64,000 nucleotides of DNA. It comes from Rhyzopertha dominica. Lineage: Eukaryota > Arthropoda > Insecta > Coleoptera > Bostrichidae. The DNA is taken from NCBI GenBank assembly GCA_025024175.1, contig QCXZ01000064.1, positions 51,853,325 through 51,917,324 on the forward strand, given 5' to 3'. Both the position numbers and the translations under genes were made by a program. Under the pieces are notes generated by a model, which saw only the letters and a list, made by a program, of their open reading frames with translations, did not search any database and was not told where the DNA came from. Of this stretch, positions 10,511 to 22,084 are shown one piece after another. Positions within the stretch are counted from its first letter, which is position 1. Each line of letters starts with the position of its first letter.

Positions 10511-13500
10511 TTAAGAAGCTTCTGCTGCTGCTGTTTGTCATATTCTCAGAGTCTAAAGAAATTAATTAATTGGGTAGCTTTAAGTTCTTGCTGAAAGGAA
10601 AAAGGCCAAATATAATAAATTAAGTAACAAATGGGGTCTAAGACAACTATTGAAACTGAACAAGACAATCACTTACAATGTTTCTATTTTGCTCTACTAT
10701 CCTAATACAACCATCAGTTATTTAAAAAAATTACATACGAATAGTTTATAACAATTACAAATCTGAAGGGTCCGTTCGTCCTGGTTTGAAAGACTTGCCG
10801 AATTCGCGCTTCTTTTCAGCCAATCATATTCAGTCTGTTNCACACTTGGCATCATTGTATGTCCTTGCCAAGTTTATTTACATGATCGTATGTTTATGTA
10901 AACATAACCTAAACTAATGGGTACTTTAGAGTTGTCGAATTTTGCCTTTTAATGCTTAAAAGTTGTGAATAATCATTATATCGTGCAATTCTCCTAACCC
11001 AGACATTTCTTAAAATTATCATTCTTGTATGAACCACAAAAGTATTGCGCTGTACCTACTAGTAGAATATTTTTCAATTTTGAGAATTGTATTCCAGCAA
11101 CAAAACTATTTACAATTAAAGAACTTTGTTCTATACTCGCATTAGCCAAAAGATGGCTACCACCTAAAATAAGGAATAATTGCTGCAATAGAGAAATCAC
11201 TGTGACGAAGGACAAATTTATTTAGTCTCATTTACATTTTAAACCTAAGTAGGTAACCATTTCCACTGTTTCATAAAGTTCCAACGCCGTCTGTTATACA
11301 AAATACATTATTGAGTTACATTAATGACCTTCCTTCTTGTAGCAATAAAGCCAGATATAAATCTGCCTAATGCCCAACTTCAGGCACAAACGTAAACAGT
11401 ATCTGATGCGGTTCATCAGGAACATCAATTTCAGTTTAAGTAAACAACCTAAATTAAATCGATATAGCTCGGATTTTGAATGGGGGAAACGCGAAGCTCA
11501 CTCTTATATAAAGTAGTATACTGCCTGAAAGCCTCGTTAAGTTGTGAATGGCACAAAATATGTTTGCGTATTTCCTAGCTCTTTACCTTATGGAGAAATA
11601 TCTTTCCTTGATCAGTGGATGCAAAGGTTGTGTGAAACACTAAGAAATTATTTATTTAAATTCAGGTCTTGCGAAATATGTACATCTAAATAGTAAATAC
11701 AAATATGTTATTGTACCTACTCATATCGTGGACATTTCAAACGTAAGAAGTAGTATCATTTTACATAAGATATAGCACTCGAACAATATTTATCTTCCCC
11801 TGGATGATTTGATTTCAAGAAATAATTTTTATTTAATGTTAAGTCGAATCTTGAAGCAATCCCATCTCATGACTTCATTCAATTTCGACACAAACGGAAG
11901 TAGTTTGAAAAAAGCAGGTGTTTCTTAATCAATTTCAAAATTGTGGGATTGGAACCGTACGTAAATATCGCTTTATTAATTTTTATCTACTAAAAACTCA
12001 TTAATAAAAAGTTACGTATATTTTAATGACAAAGTGATCTGCAAATAATATTCAGAGATGAAAAAATAAACAAAATGGCTAATCTAAATGTAATCTAAAA
12101 ACGTGTACAGGTATGCAGAGAAACACTCGAAACTTTAGCAAAAGTTGTAAAACTAATTCTAAATCGAAGTTTGAATCACCTCATTCTACATGCACTGGAA
12201 CCTCCGTTCAAATTTTCCGCCGTCACGAAAGAGCCGACCGCATGGTGGCGCTACGCTACTTGACCACAGCGTTCAGTATTGCAGTTTGCGTTGTACCAAA
12301 TTTTGTTTTGTGTGCTCTATTCGTCGCATTTACATAATGAGAGGCTTCGAGCTTCGGGATTAGCTTAGAGCGTTCGATCACCTTCGATAGATCGATAGAT
12401 AGACCCCCACACACATATATACGACGATATATTTAATTCTTGTCGAAGATTTCAAATAGTAACATAACATATTCGTAGATCGTATCATTTTTTCCTGAAT
12501 AAAGAGAAGAACTAACACATGTTTGTGAAACACTCGATTCGTTAACAAGAAACAATTGCATCTCTATGTGGATGGCTGAACTGCCAAAATTATATTCAAT
12601 TTAACAATTTATTGACCACTAGAAATGAGTAACTTCATCTTTAATGTTGTTTATAGTATGTTTGGTTGCTGTTTAAATTAGAAGCTGCATTATAGTGAGC
12701 AATTAATTATATAGGCTTCAACGTGGGTGCGAATGTTTCCCACCTGTTTCTCTCGTTAAAATGCATACGCATGCACAGGCAGGTTTCCGTACTGTAACTG
12801 AGTACATACATGTCGTGAGAAATGCACATATGCAATAATATTGCCAAAACTAGTTAAAAAGAGCGTTCACTCGAGCAAGTGCGCTGTAATGTAACTATAA
12901 ATACATATCTGGTATAAATTTAACACACGAACCATTTATTTTAGGCAGAGTGTAGTAAACACATCGCTCAGAGGATGAATCACGAATGACATTAGCTGAT
13001 TATTAGCTTAATTATTATTTTACTTTTGCTATAATAGCTAATGTACACAAATTACACGAATTATTAAATCGAAATGCAGTCGCCGCCTTATAAGAATCGA
13101 CACATTGGTCCTGTGTAGAAAACCCTACATTGTCAGTATCGTTATAACAGTTTATTATATACTTCACGTCGAAAGTCAAGAGTTGATAGCGACTGTTGCG
13201 ATATCTCGATTTTTTAGGAAAACAACACCTTTGAAGAAATGGTCATCCTTAAACGATCTTATCCCGATTTTAGCCAAACCTTTTAGCTAAACGCGATCAG
13301 ATGTTGAGACAGAGAGTACCTGTAGAAAAGTATTCAGGTTACTTCAGTTTTGCTTTTCTAAACAGGATTGCTTAACTAATGAAAAAATGGCTTTTTATAC
13401 GAACCGTCTAACTTATCGCATTCAAAAGTTAAGATGGGGGAGGCTTAAGATGCCATCAAGCGCATTGTATGTTACGGTCTCATAATCATGCTGTTAAATA

Positions 13501-13949
13501 TACGTTCTAGTCTCAAATGATTTTAGATTTAGGTACTTGTTGTGTGTATACCCTTCTTACGGATTAGACAGATTTAACGAAAGAATAACAATTTACTCTT
13601 TCATGTATCCCATCTCCAATTTTCATGATACAAAGAAAACGCTGGATCGATGCCCCATTCTCGTCCATCCTGCGCATCACGAAACATGGAGATAAAAATT
13701 TAAAACGGGATTATACATGGCATGTCACGGTGAAGGCTCTACATTTCCTAAAGTTGTATTATAAATTAAAACTTTTAACTAAGATCATTGCGGGCAAAAT
13801 AATATCAATAATACACTATGACAAGAAACAAAACTGATTATGAGTACATAATTTAATTGAAAAAATGTACGCCACACTGCGACGATTTTTTTGCGAAACA
13901 CACTAAATTTTAGGTATCTCCACAAAAAGGAATCCAATGAGGTTAACTC
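10511..13949. other. AT-rich non-coding stretch
   Basis: No gene recognised. A modest CpG-rich patch at about 12180-12360 contains CATGGTGGCGCTACG, and a short GATA-like run follows at about 12385-12402. Near 12760 there is a near-palindrome, TGCATACGCATGCA. None of these supports a gene. Confidence 0.4.
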
Positions 13950-13967
13950 GGACGAGCTAGCTCGTCC
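13950..13967. repeat. perfect 18-bp palindrome
   Basis: GGACGAGCT is followed directly by its reverse complement AGCTCGTCC. The surrounding 13910-14230 is moderately G+C-rich and complex, unlike a repeat, so this may be a dimer-type protein site or simply a short cruciform. Confidence 0.4.
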
Positions 13968-14489
13968 TGCAATGGGACCTTTCAGGTCTATCGATTGTCA
14001 GGGGGGAAAATCTAGGAAACCACGTCTTCGTAGATGATAATGGCATCTTGTTGAAAAGTTGATTTTCATGGAAATTTACGCTTTCTTCAGTGCTTCGGTG
14101 ATTAAGGGGTCAATGGGATCTTCTAACAACTGCGAATCAACTATCACCAGTCAAATTTTGTTTGACTGTTTCGGCAGTTTTTCCAAAAATGGGAGATTTG
14201 AGGCAGTGAAAATTTTAGTTTAACATCAACCTCTGTGACAGGTCAACATGCTAGTGAATGTATTATTTTACCACTACAAATAAATATTAGTGAATAATAA
14301 ATAACATAAAAGCCAAGCTACAAAATTATTCTTTTTTGCCGCTTGTGCGTGTATGCGAGATTTTATTTCTAATTTCCTCAAAGTGTGCATTATTTAATAT
14401 TCGTTAAATGCCAGCAATATCTAGTTTTCGTACCCATAAGTTCTCGAATACAATGTAAAAAGAAACTCTAGCGTATCCATACATAAAGT
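13968..14489. other. non-coding stretch of mixed composition
   Basis: The first 250 bases have balanced composition (for example CAATGGGACC near 13972 and TCAATGGGATC near 14111) and may belong to a conserved non-coding block around the palindrome. The rest is AT-rich. No gene seen. Confidence 0.35.
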
Positions 14490-14690
14490 ATTCAGCATTG
14501 TCGCCTTCAAGGGAGCACAACTTCGGAAGAATGACTCGAGCATTTCCTTATGATCAATACGTTTCCTTTAACCTACTCCCTTGGGACTCTTGTATTATTT
14601 TCCCTCCCGTCCCTCCCCATCCAGTGCTATTCACACTGATGCGCCAGGAATGTTTTTCCTTTATGATCGAAACCTTGGCACGTATTCTTT
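14490..14690. other. G+C-rich block
   Basis: A local rise in G+C with a pyrimidine-rich run (about 14590-14625). The 64-codon plus-strand frame has no motif. Candidate conserved non-coding element on composition only. Confidence 0.25.
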
Positions 14691-16333
14691 AAAAACTGAA
14701 AACACAGCTATTTATTCATCGCGTTTTCGTAATTCCCCCGAGTAAATATTTTTAAAGGATGCCTGAGGAGAACGCTCAAAAAAGAGAGCAGATATCGTCG
14801 TGATATTCCTTGAAGCGCGTTCGCCTTTGTTGCATGAAACATGAGAAATGGCTTACCCTTGAACGCTATCGTTATTAATTTTATATTATCTAATAGTCTA
14901 ATACGTTCCTAGAACACAATACATATTTTGCTCGTGCATGGCATTATGGTTCTTTCACGGTCCACCTGATACATATTTTATTAGCAGAAAGTAAACATAT
15001 GTCAATAATTATATTTGGCATTGATTTTACATTAGTTCGGTAGGTCAATATTTGTCATGCTTTTTTCAACGTAGACAGACACGAAAGCCTATTTATAGAT
15101 TTACACAAGGCAAAGGATTATTTCTTAGTTATATTAACTTTATAATGTACTGTGCAGGTACGTTATGAACGATGTACATATTCGTAATTATCGTTATATT
15201 GCATAATTTGTAGAGTTAAGAGTTAAGATGAATTTAAAAGTAAAAATTTTAACATTTTTGGCGATTCCTTCATACGTGAAGTTGCTCATCTGTATAGGTA
15301 CAGTTCCTCTAGGGAGGAATTAAGTGCTGTTATTTTTAAATTTATTTCTATTTACTTCTTATATTACAAGTTTTGCATTCTCACAAATGTTCACAAAACT
15401 GTAAAGTTACGTCATCGATTAGTGTGAAGTCACTTGTCGTCATTATAACCGGAGTACGGGCTGGGTGAAAACCTACGGATAACTGTACTTAAAAGGATAG
15501 CACGCCTTTACCATCTGTCATGCTACAAAATGGTCTTGTTGGATGGAGGTTCCAAGTCCCACCGGTAGATGGCGGTAACTTACAAGTGTAAGGTTTTTAC
15601 ATTTTTGTCCTGTTTTATCATCTTATTCAGCGTGAAAAACATTTAATTGAACATGTAAGAGGAGGGCGTGAGATGGGAATATGTAATATAAACTTTCAAT
15701 GTGCTCAGAACAGTTACAACACGGATAAGGTTAGGTGCTCAATTTCACAAGTTTTATTTACCTTATAAAAATGTTTGAGCTTATCATAGTTTGAGTTTTG
15801 CTAAATTCATTGTTTAACATCCGATTTGGCGAAATTTAAGGTCGCCTAGAGCAGACAGACAAATAAATGTGCGGTATTACATAACTTTTTTAATTGTTAT
15901 ACTACGTAAAGCATTGCTATTATACGGTAATTTTATACTCATGACTCTAAACTGAATGTTTGGTATTTGTAATTGTATAACTTGAAATGAAAATAAAACC
16001 TAACGTTTACCCAGTAAAAAGTAAATTGTGTCATATTGTGCTTAACTTATTCAAAGATTATACACCTGACATGGGGCTTCACCTACCGGCAATCCGTAAA
16101 AGATTAAATTCGCCGGCAAAAACAAGTACGCCAGCGAAGCGTTTGTTCGGCATCCTTAGTGAAGTTATTCTTATAAAAACCAAACCATAGTGAGCTTAAC
16201 CTCAAATTAATACCTACTTGACAAACTGGCGTAAAGTGCAAGCATAACACCAGGAAATACTTGTAATACCTTATAGTTATTACAGAAATGCAAGTCCTTA
16301 GGCCTACCTATGAACACGCTATGATCGAAAAGT
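14691..16333. other. AT-rich non-coding stretch
   Basis: No gene recognised. The small frame at 15987-16190 has no motif. A CTCF-like motif near 15562 is listed separately. Confidence 0.45.
15562..15575 (+). promoter_or_regulatory. CTCF-core-like motif
   Basis: CCGGTAGATGGCGG fits the known CTCF core pattern CCRSYAGRKGGCRS at all 14 positions. Occupancy is unknown, and TAGATGGC also occurs in dispersed repeats of insects, so this is a candidate only. Confidence 0.35.
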
Positions 16334-16657
16334 ACAGGATTTCTATAAATGATTCACGCATCCAAGGCGCTTATGGAAATTATCTGTCGATTTTTTTAAT
16401 TGTTTGATGTATTTTAATATGAAAAAACGCCTAAGAGTGTGTATTTTCAACATGTTCTGTAGTGTTTTGTGGGATAATTAACTTTAGGGTTGCAGAAAGC
16501 CCACATTTCGGAGCTGTGGGGTGGGGTGGCATTGACCTGCAACCTTCAGTACTATCGCCGAGCATACTCTTAGCTTGGCAGCAGTTACAAAGAGCCGGCA
16601 CAAATAATTCAGAAATCAACGCCGCCCGCGTTGCATGAATCATTTATAGAAGCCCTG
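16334..16657. mobile_element. short non-autonomous DNA element with 26-bp terminal inverted repeats
   Basis: The left end CAGGATTTCTATAAATGATTCACGCA (16334-16359, split here as CAGGATTTCTATA and AATGATTCACGCA) is mirrored at 16632-16657 with three mismatches. The 324-bp body is non-coding. CAGG ends suggest a hAT-like MITE, but the flanking bases give no clean 8-bp duplication, so the superfamily is uncertain. Confidence 0.55.
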
Positions 16658-17749
16658 CATTTGGCAAAAAGTGTCTCTCTACGGCATCCAAGGTACTTAC
16701 TGAAACACTGGTATTTCAACTCGCCACCATTTTTGTGTCAAAATGTATTGCAAAATTTTAGTTCGACAAACTACCGTTAGATGGCAACACTAATCCAGAA
16801 AACGACACTGAAACTTTAACATTTTTATTTTTAAATACGTACTTCCGAGTTTTATTTCAAGTAATTTGGATAGAATTACACCAAATTACACTCCAATTCG
16901 ATTTTCTTAAGCCGATTCCATCAAGTGTTGGTTCGTTCGGTCCCCTTTGTTCTGTTGTTTTTTATTACAAGGTAAGTTTCATTTTAGAATTGTGTTGACA
17001 GATATATAATCTATCAAAACCTTGGTATCCCAGTGTCATCTGTTATAAGAAGCTGAACTAAATTTTTCTAATACATTTTGATAATTCTTTTATACGAGTA
17101 AGTTGGTCTACCAGAGTCCTTGGTATCTTGGAGGTATGTTTTGATGCTAATGAAAATACTTTATTGTTGACGTAACTTTAAATATCTGTGAACAGCAGTA
17201 TATGGACATTCATTTGTTATTAGAGTTAATTAACTGGGTCGATTATGCTTTAAAACTATTCAGTCTTTTTTAGGGATATTGCAGACTGAATTTTGCTACA
17301 AGAATAACTTATAAGCGAATAATATAATGATGCCCATGTTGAAAATTGAGAAAAACATCACCAATAAAAAGGAGCTATTTCAACGACCTTACCCACAACT
17401 CGAACCTTCTAACTTAATGCGCTCAAAAGTTAACGTGAGAGAGATGGGATACCCTAGTCATGCACTGTAGATTTTATTTAGGTAGTATATGCAGCTACAG
17501 AATGCAAATTACCAATGTAAAACAAAATACCTATAACACTACTGTTTTGCATGTTGTGGAATTTAAACGAAAATTCCCAGCTGCAATGAATAAGGATGAA
17601 AGTAAAGTGTACAAACAACAGTATACTATGACGAACACAATTATGCATTTTGGATGGTGGTTTCATTACAAGTTCCGTTATATAATGAAAGATATATTTA
17701 ATCTGTTTAAAAAGAAAATTTTTCAGCAGATGAGTTAAGGACCAATCGT
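16658..17749. other. non-coding stretch with one isolated splice-donor-like site
   Basis: A second CTCF-like motif with two mismatches, CCGTTAGATGGCAA, lies at 16774-16787. At 16967-16977 the sequence ACAAG|GTAAGT is an ideal donor after a pyrimidine-rich, balanced-composition stretch, but no coding frame leads into it. A 92-codon frame at 17460-17738 has no recognisable family. Confidence 0.35.
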
Positions 17750-18100
17750 AAAATTCATTAGAATGGCAACAGTTATATCAGCCCCGCTCTTTCTCCCCGC
17801 AAACCAATTCCATGTCCTACGCATAAATAACAGTTATGAAGGATAACACCATTTCCGTTTCTTTGTTACGGCTGCGAGGCGAGCACACCAGAAATAACAT
17901 TAAACAATGCCTTCAGTTTACATCAGCCATAAATATTTGTCTGTTCAGTTCCCTCATTAACTGTAATTGGCACAAAGAAACATTACGCGCGGTGCTCGTT
18001 TAGTTCTCAAAATAGATATCTGTAAATTTCATAACTGGCTTTCGGTCCCATGCGCCATTTGTTGCGAGGACAATGTCGGCTCGTTTACTCCATGAAAGAG
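17750..18100. other. CpG-rich, complex, non-coding-looking block
   Basis: Balanced composition, several CpGs and homeodomain-like TAAT/ATTA cores in a non-repetitive context (for example CATTAACTGTAATTGG at about 17955). No open frame of interest. Candidate enhancer-like conserved element, by inference from composition. Confidence 0.3.
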
Positions 18101-18744
18101 CAACAAATTGTGCCAACTAAAAACGAGGAAATATCTGTCGTCGCACACTACATTGGCATTCGCAGAAAACGCGCCTGCAGACGCTTTCAAAGCAAAGCGA
18201 ATGATTTACTTTTTCGATGTGCGCTTTAGGAAAATTTCATGTGAAGTTGGAATTTTTAAGGTTCCCAGTTCGACAATTCCCAACTACTACTATCTAGTTA
18301 TTAAAATCGACGGTGCTTATATTCGAACACACCAACTCTATGAGTGCCTTTCTGATACAAATAGACAATGGACTTTGGGATAATGACAGAAAGTTGATGT
18401 TAGCTCTTGTCAGCACGAGCATAAATCAATGGTCGGATTGCATTAACAGTTAACTCACTTCATCGTTTTTACGCAAACTTAAAGCGATTTTTAACCGTCA
18501 AGCTGGTTATTCTACCTTGTATTTATTTTGCTGTACGCAAATCACATCTTACTTTTTTACTACATGCAGGAAATCACTTGAGCCAACTGCTTGGGTAAGC
18601 GCCGCCACTATAAGCTGTCCAAAACAATTATAAGATTATATTGATTTGTCTTATCTAAGCTGTCCTCTTTCTTAGTAGGTTCGTGTCAGAAAAGGCAACT
18701 GCAAAACATTTTCAAATAACTTATTGTACTAACTTAAAACAGAA
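18101..18744. other. non-coding stretch
   Basis: A 91-codon frame (18108-18383) begins inside the preceding balanced-composition block and has no domain that I recognise. The remainder is AT-rich and empty. Confidence 0.4.
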
Positions 18745-19257
18745 GTTAGTAGAAAAATTGATATCAATACCAACTATCAGCAATAAATTGACACGATGAA
18801 AAAGTCACCTAGTTATCTTATCGGGTACTACTTCCTAAAAGAAGTGACCTGTAATCTGCCAACAACACATCATCAACTTAACATCAGGCCCCCACGGCAC
18901 TTTTTGCTGACCGGCAAGAACCAACATACCTAAAAATGCATGTCAATGCTATGTTGTCTGCACTAGACCTAAACTACACTGATGAACTATAATGATAGCG
19001 AAATAGATTTATCTGCAGTTGCTTACTGTGCAGACAGCATAGCATAGACATGCATTTTTATGTATGTCGGTTTATCTTCGATAGTAAAAAATGCCTTGAG
19101 GACCTGCTGTCAGCTTGATGTATGCAAATGCTTACCAACTTGTCAGATTACAGCTCGCTTCCTTTAGGATGTAGTACCCGTTAAGACAGCTAGGTGGCTT
19201 TGTCACCGTGTCAGTTTATTGCTGACAGATGGCATTTCTTTCTATTTTTCTACTAAC
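18745..19257. mobile_element. fold-back element with arms of about 220 bp
   Basis: The left arm (18745-18963) is an imperfect reverse complement of 19028-19257. The outer ends GTTAGTAGAAAAAT / ATTTTTCTACTAAC pair, as do GGGTACTAC / GTAGTACCC mid-arm and the inner ends GCATGTC...CTGCAC / GTGCAG...GACATGC. The loop is 18964-19027. The segment 18955-19022 (loop plus the inner end of the left arm) is repeated in direct orientation outside the right arm (about 19307-19370, sharing ACTACACTGATGA, ATAATGATAGCGAAAT and ATCTATCTG-like words). No coding capacity. Either a fold-back transposon or an inverted duplication of an older repeat. Confidence 0.7.
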
Positions 19258-19399
19258 ATCATACCAACCCTTTGGTATATAGGCAAAGCCAGTTATGTTC
19301 CATGCTATCTGCACTAAACTACACTGATGAGCGATAATGATAGCGAAATGGATCTATCTGAAGTTGGTGTTAGCCACCTTTAAGATGACAATTGTGTTG

Positions 19400-19760
19400 T
19401 CATATTCGAACAGGAAATGTACAATTTGGCAAGTCATTATATCGCATCATTCCAGGAATGCTAGTTGTTTTGCGTTTACAGTTAACAAAGGACCAAAACT
19501 TATTGGGGTCACTTTGAATTGATGATTCTGAACTTCTTATAAAAGAACATGTAAGACTTCTTTGATTCACGTTTAATTTCACGTCTTAGTTGCAACATTT
19601 TATCACGGTGGTGCGAAAAAACCGCTTTCCTAAATTTGTTCCAGTGTTTTTTCCCTTCCCTAATTAGATTTATAAGCGAAGGTGTAAACCATATTGGATA
19701 TCTTACTTCTTCTTTAAATCTATCAGTCTTCTTGGGAACATGCTGATTAATTACGCCATA
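19400..19760 (-). pseudogene. jockey/CR1-like retrotransposon fragment (region just before RT)
   Basis: The minus-strand translation contains IYGVINQHVPKKTDRFK, then PIWFTPSLINLIREGKKHW, KFRKAVFSHHRDKMLQLR, and after a frame disruption DPNKFWSFVNCKRKTTSIPG. This pattern (PxW-S-L, K-Y/H, R-IK-E, then DPxKFWxFVNxKRK) is typical of the linker between endonuclease and reverse transcriptase in jockey-type elements. No RT core follows downstream on the minus strand, so the fragment is isolated and dead. Confidence 0.75.
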
Positions 19761-19926
19761 TATATTTTCATAAAAATAAAAATTATAAGTATAACATGTA
19801 CTAACTTTCGTTACAATAACAATTCAGTTTCTATCAGCAGTTCTTTGGGAATATACAGGAATACAGCTACTTAACCCGAGTAAGTTGTACCTCTGGGAGT
19901 TATCTACTTCATGCAGTGCTGCAGTG

Positions 19927-19952
19927 TTGTTTATTTATTTATTTATTTATTA
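19927..19952 (-). repeat. TAAA-type tail of a non-LTR element
   Basis: GTTTATTTATTTATTTATTTATT reads as a (TAAA)n tail on the minus strand. It lies about 330 bp downstream (minus sense) of the RT C-terminal remnant at 20270-20745, where the 3' end of that element would be expected. Confidence 0.5.
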
Positions 19953-20269
19953 CATGGCTTTCCAACAGATTCAGAGAATCCAAAAACAGGAAAGCACTAG
20001 GTAGTGTATTTAAATGAAGTAATTAGTGGTGAGAGGAGTTGTGATTGAATAAGTTACATCTGTAATGTTATTTTTAACAGTTTAGCAGTTATAGTTATAG
20101 TTCTTTTAAGATCTTTTTAAGAGATGTTAATGATAGTGAAAAGAATATCGAGATGAGCTATAAGTGTAAATTACACGATATAACGGTGAATTTTAGCAGT
20201 GACTTGTGTTGCAAGTGTAAACATGAAATGTACTCTTAGTCCTAAGAGGGTATAGAGGAGTATTAATAT

Positions 20270-20745
20270 TTACGTGACTAATTAAAGATGTTGACAACAC
20301 CGAGTTAACTACCTTGTACAGAAAGATACATAATATCAAAATTGTCGCGTCTCTTGCTTAAGCTTGTCATATTGTACCTTTTTAAGTTATATTCATAAGT
20401 CAAGGTGCGGAGATCTCTGTTAAACTTATAATTAAGCTTACCAATGAATTTTTTTTTGTACGCGTTCAATTCGGTTAATGTGTTTGTAATACATGGGATT
20501 CCAGACGACACTGGCATACTCTAGATGGCTGCGTACCAAGGTATCATAGAGAATTTTCAATGATTTTATATTGGTAAATTTAGTTGTCGTTCTAAAAATA
20601 AAACCTAAGTTTCTGAGCGAGCGCTGTGTATTATTTCTTCAACGTGCAATTCAAATCTTAGTTTGCTGTCCACAATGAGGCCCAGGTCATTTATTTTATT
20701 AGTAGAGTTAAGGGTGTGGTTGTTTATTACAGAACCATTCTGTTG
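20270..20745 (-). pseudogene. jockey-like reverse transcriptase C-terminal remnant
   Basis: The minus-strand translation gives NDLGLIVDSKLRFELHVEEI, then RNLGFIFRTTTKF, SLKILYDTLVRSHLEYASVV, WNPMYYKHINRIERVQKKFI, and SLSKRRDNFDIMYLYKVVN. This is the conserved thumb/C-terminal region of jockey-type RTs, with LVRSHLEYASVVWNP as the signature. At least one frameshift (near 20610) breaks it. Because this C-terminal piece lies 5' (minus sense) of the pre-RT fragment at 19400-19760, the two cannot be one colinear copy. Confidence 0.85.
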
Positions 20746-21104
20746 CTCTTTCTTTCATCTAGTAATCGAGGGAAATATGAGGTTGTGGAGGTGTGACGTC
20801 ACTTTCTAAAGGCATCGATTTATTTGAACCAAATGCATCGGAAAACGTATTAAAAGTTAATATATCTTAGTGTTTGTCAGTCCGAAAGTTTTGACAATTA
20901 CCTTGTATCTTATTTGTTAGCTATTTCCGAATGGTTGCCAACACTTTTTCAGCGTTATGAACCGCCAATAAATAAATAAGTGATAACGATATTTTTCTCA
21001 TTAGTTGAAGCGCTATGTACTTAATACCGGATAAAACTGTGACTTTCGATGACCAACCAATCAGACAAAATCCTTCATTCGCATACCACCATCCCTGAAC
21101 AGTT
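20746..21104. other. AT-rich non-coding stretch
   Basis: No gene or repeat recognised. Confidence 0.45.
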
Positions 21105-21515
21105 CGTGTGACTGACGCTACACCGCACGTGTTATCCATCGATAACTCCGTTTACAATGGCTGTCTAAGCGAGCGCGAAAGTTTTGGCAGCGAATCTACG
21201 AAATGGAAGGCAATCCTCATTTCGAATTCCTGCAGGCAGTTTGGGAAATTCACAGTGGCGGGAGAAATCATCAACACAGCTACAGCCACCACCGACCGCG
21301 CCCACTGCTCAACAAGGGCTCAACTCCGGCAAACATTGTTTAAGCTCGTACAGTACTGTAGGATTAAACTGTCATTGCGTTGCAGTTTCGCTACATTTTA
21401 TGTCGGCCGAAGCGCCTGCACGACGGCACCGTTGTTTTAATTACGCGATACAAAGTAGTCGCCCGACGTCAAGTGCCGCTCATTTCTGCAGATACCGCCG
21501 TAATTAGGTGCTCGT
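21105..21515. other. CpG-rich block
   Basis: Strong rise in CpG with two overlapping plus-strand frames of 107-110 codons in different phases, neither with a recognisable domain. Overlapping long frames are typical of composition rather than coding. Candidate conserved or promoter-like block. Confidence 0.3.
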
Positions 21516-21730
21516 TAGTAGGAACAACCGTTTTCGCAAACCCGTAAGAGGTTTTAGGGAGCTGTTTGGGTGAACAGCTATCGTTCAAAAATACGGAAAT
21601 GCCTTGGNTGACGTTTATGCTTGTTAATTTAGGTCAAATATTAATNCTATATATAATACTCGTAATACGAAGACTTGACACTATTTGCGTTCACACGGAG
21701 AAAGCTACGACCTCGAGCATGAACTTAGTC

Positions 21731-21765
21731 CTGAAGATGCTCAGCACAGCAGGGGGCGAAACGTC
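21731..21765 (+). ncRNA. hammerhead-ribozyme-like core in a Penelope-type flank
   Basis: CTGAAGA (hammerhead consensus CUGAUGA with one change) is followed by GCTC, a loop of about 11 bases, GGGC, then CGAAAC and GTC. GCTC can pair with GGGC as a four-pair stem II with one G-T pair. Hammerhead motifs are known in the terminal repeats of Penelope-like elements, and a Penelope GIY-YIG remnant lies 330 bp away. The U-to-A change in the core should weaken or abolish cleavage. The motif is on the strand opposite to that remnant. Confidence 0.4.
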
Positions 21766-22084
21766 AACAAAAAGTTAACTGATCCTGAATTAACTGTGAC
21801 TGCAGACTCCGGCCGTGCAAGCCTCTGCTAATATTACGACTGACTGCTCTAAGGCCGATGTCTATTTCGCTGACGGGGAAGTTTTGAATAACTTTATATT
21901 CTTCAGACTGTAGAGTAGTTCGGACGTATGCAATGCAAAGTACTTAAAAGGCGTAGGCCTTTGTTTGTGTATAAATTACGGAGTTCATTTTAATTTAATG
22001 ATACAATGAATTGCATACGCAGCTATTAATTAAAGGAATCCAGCTGATAATCAAAAATTTTTATAGATAAATTTTAGCAGTAAA

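Noticed and set aside
21108..21507. Two overlapping 107-110-codon genes
   Set aside because: Different phases of one CpG-rich block, with no motif in either; explained by low stop density.
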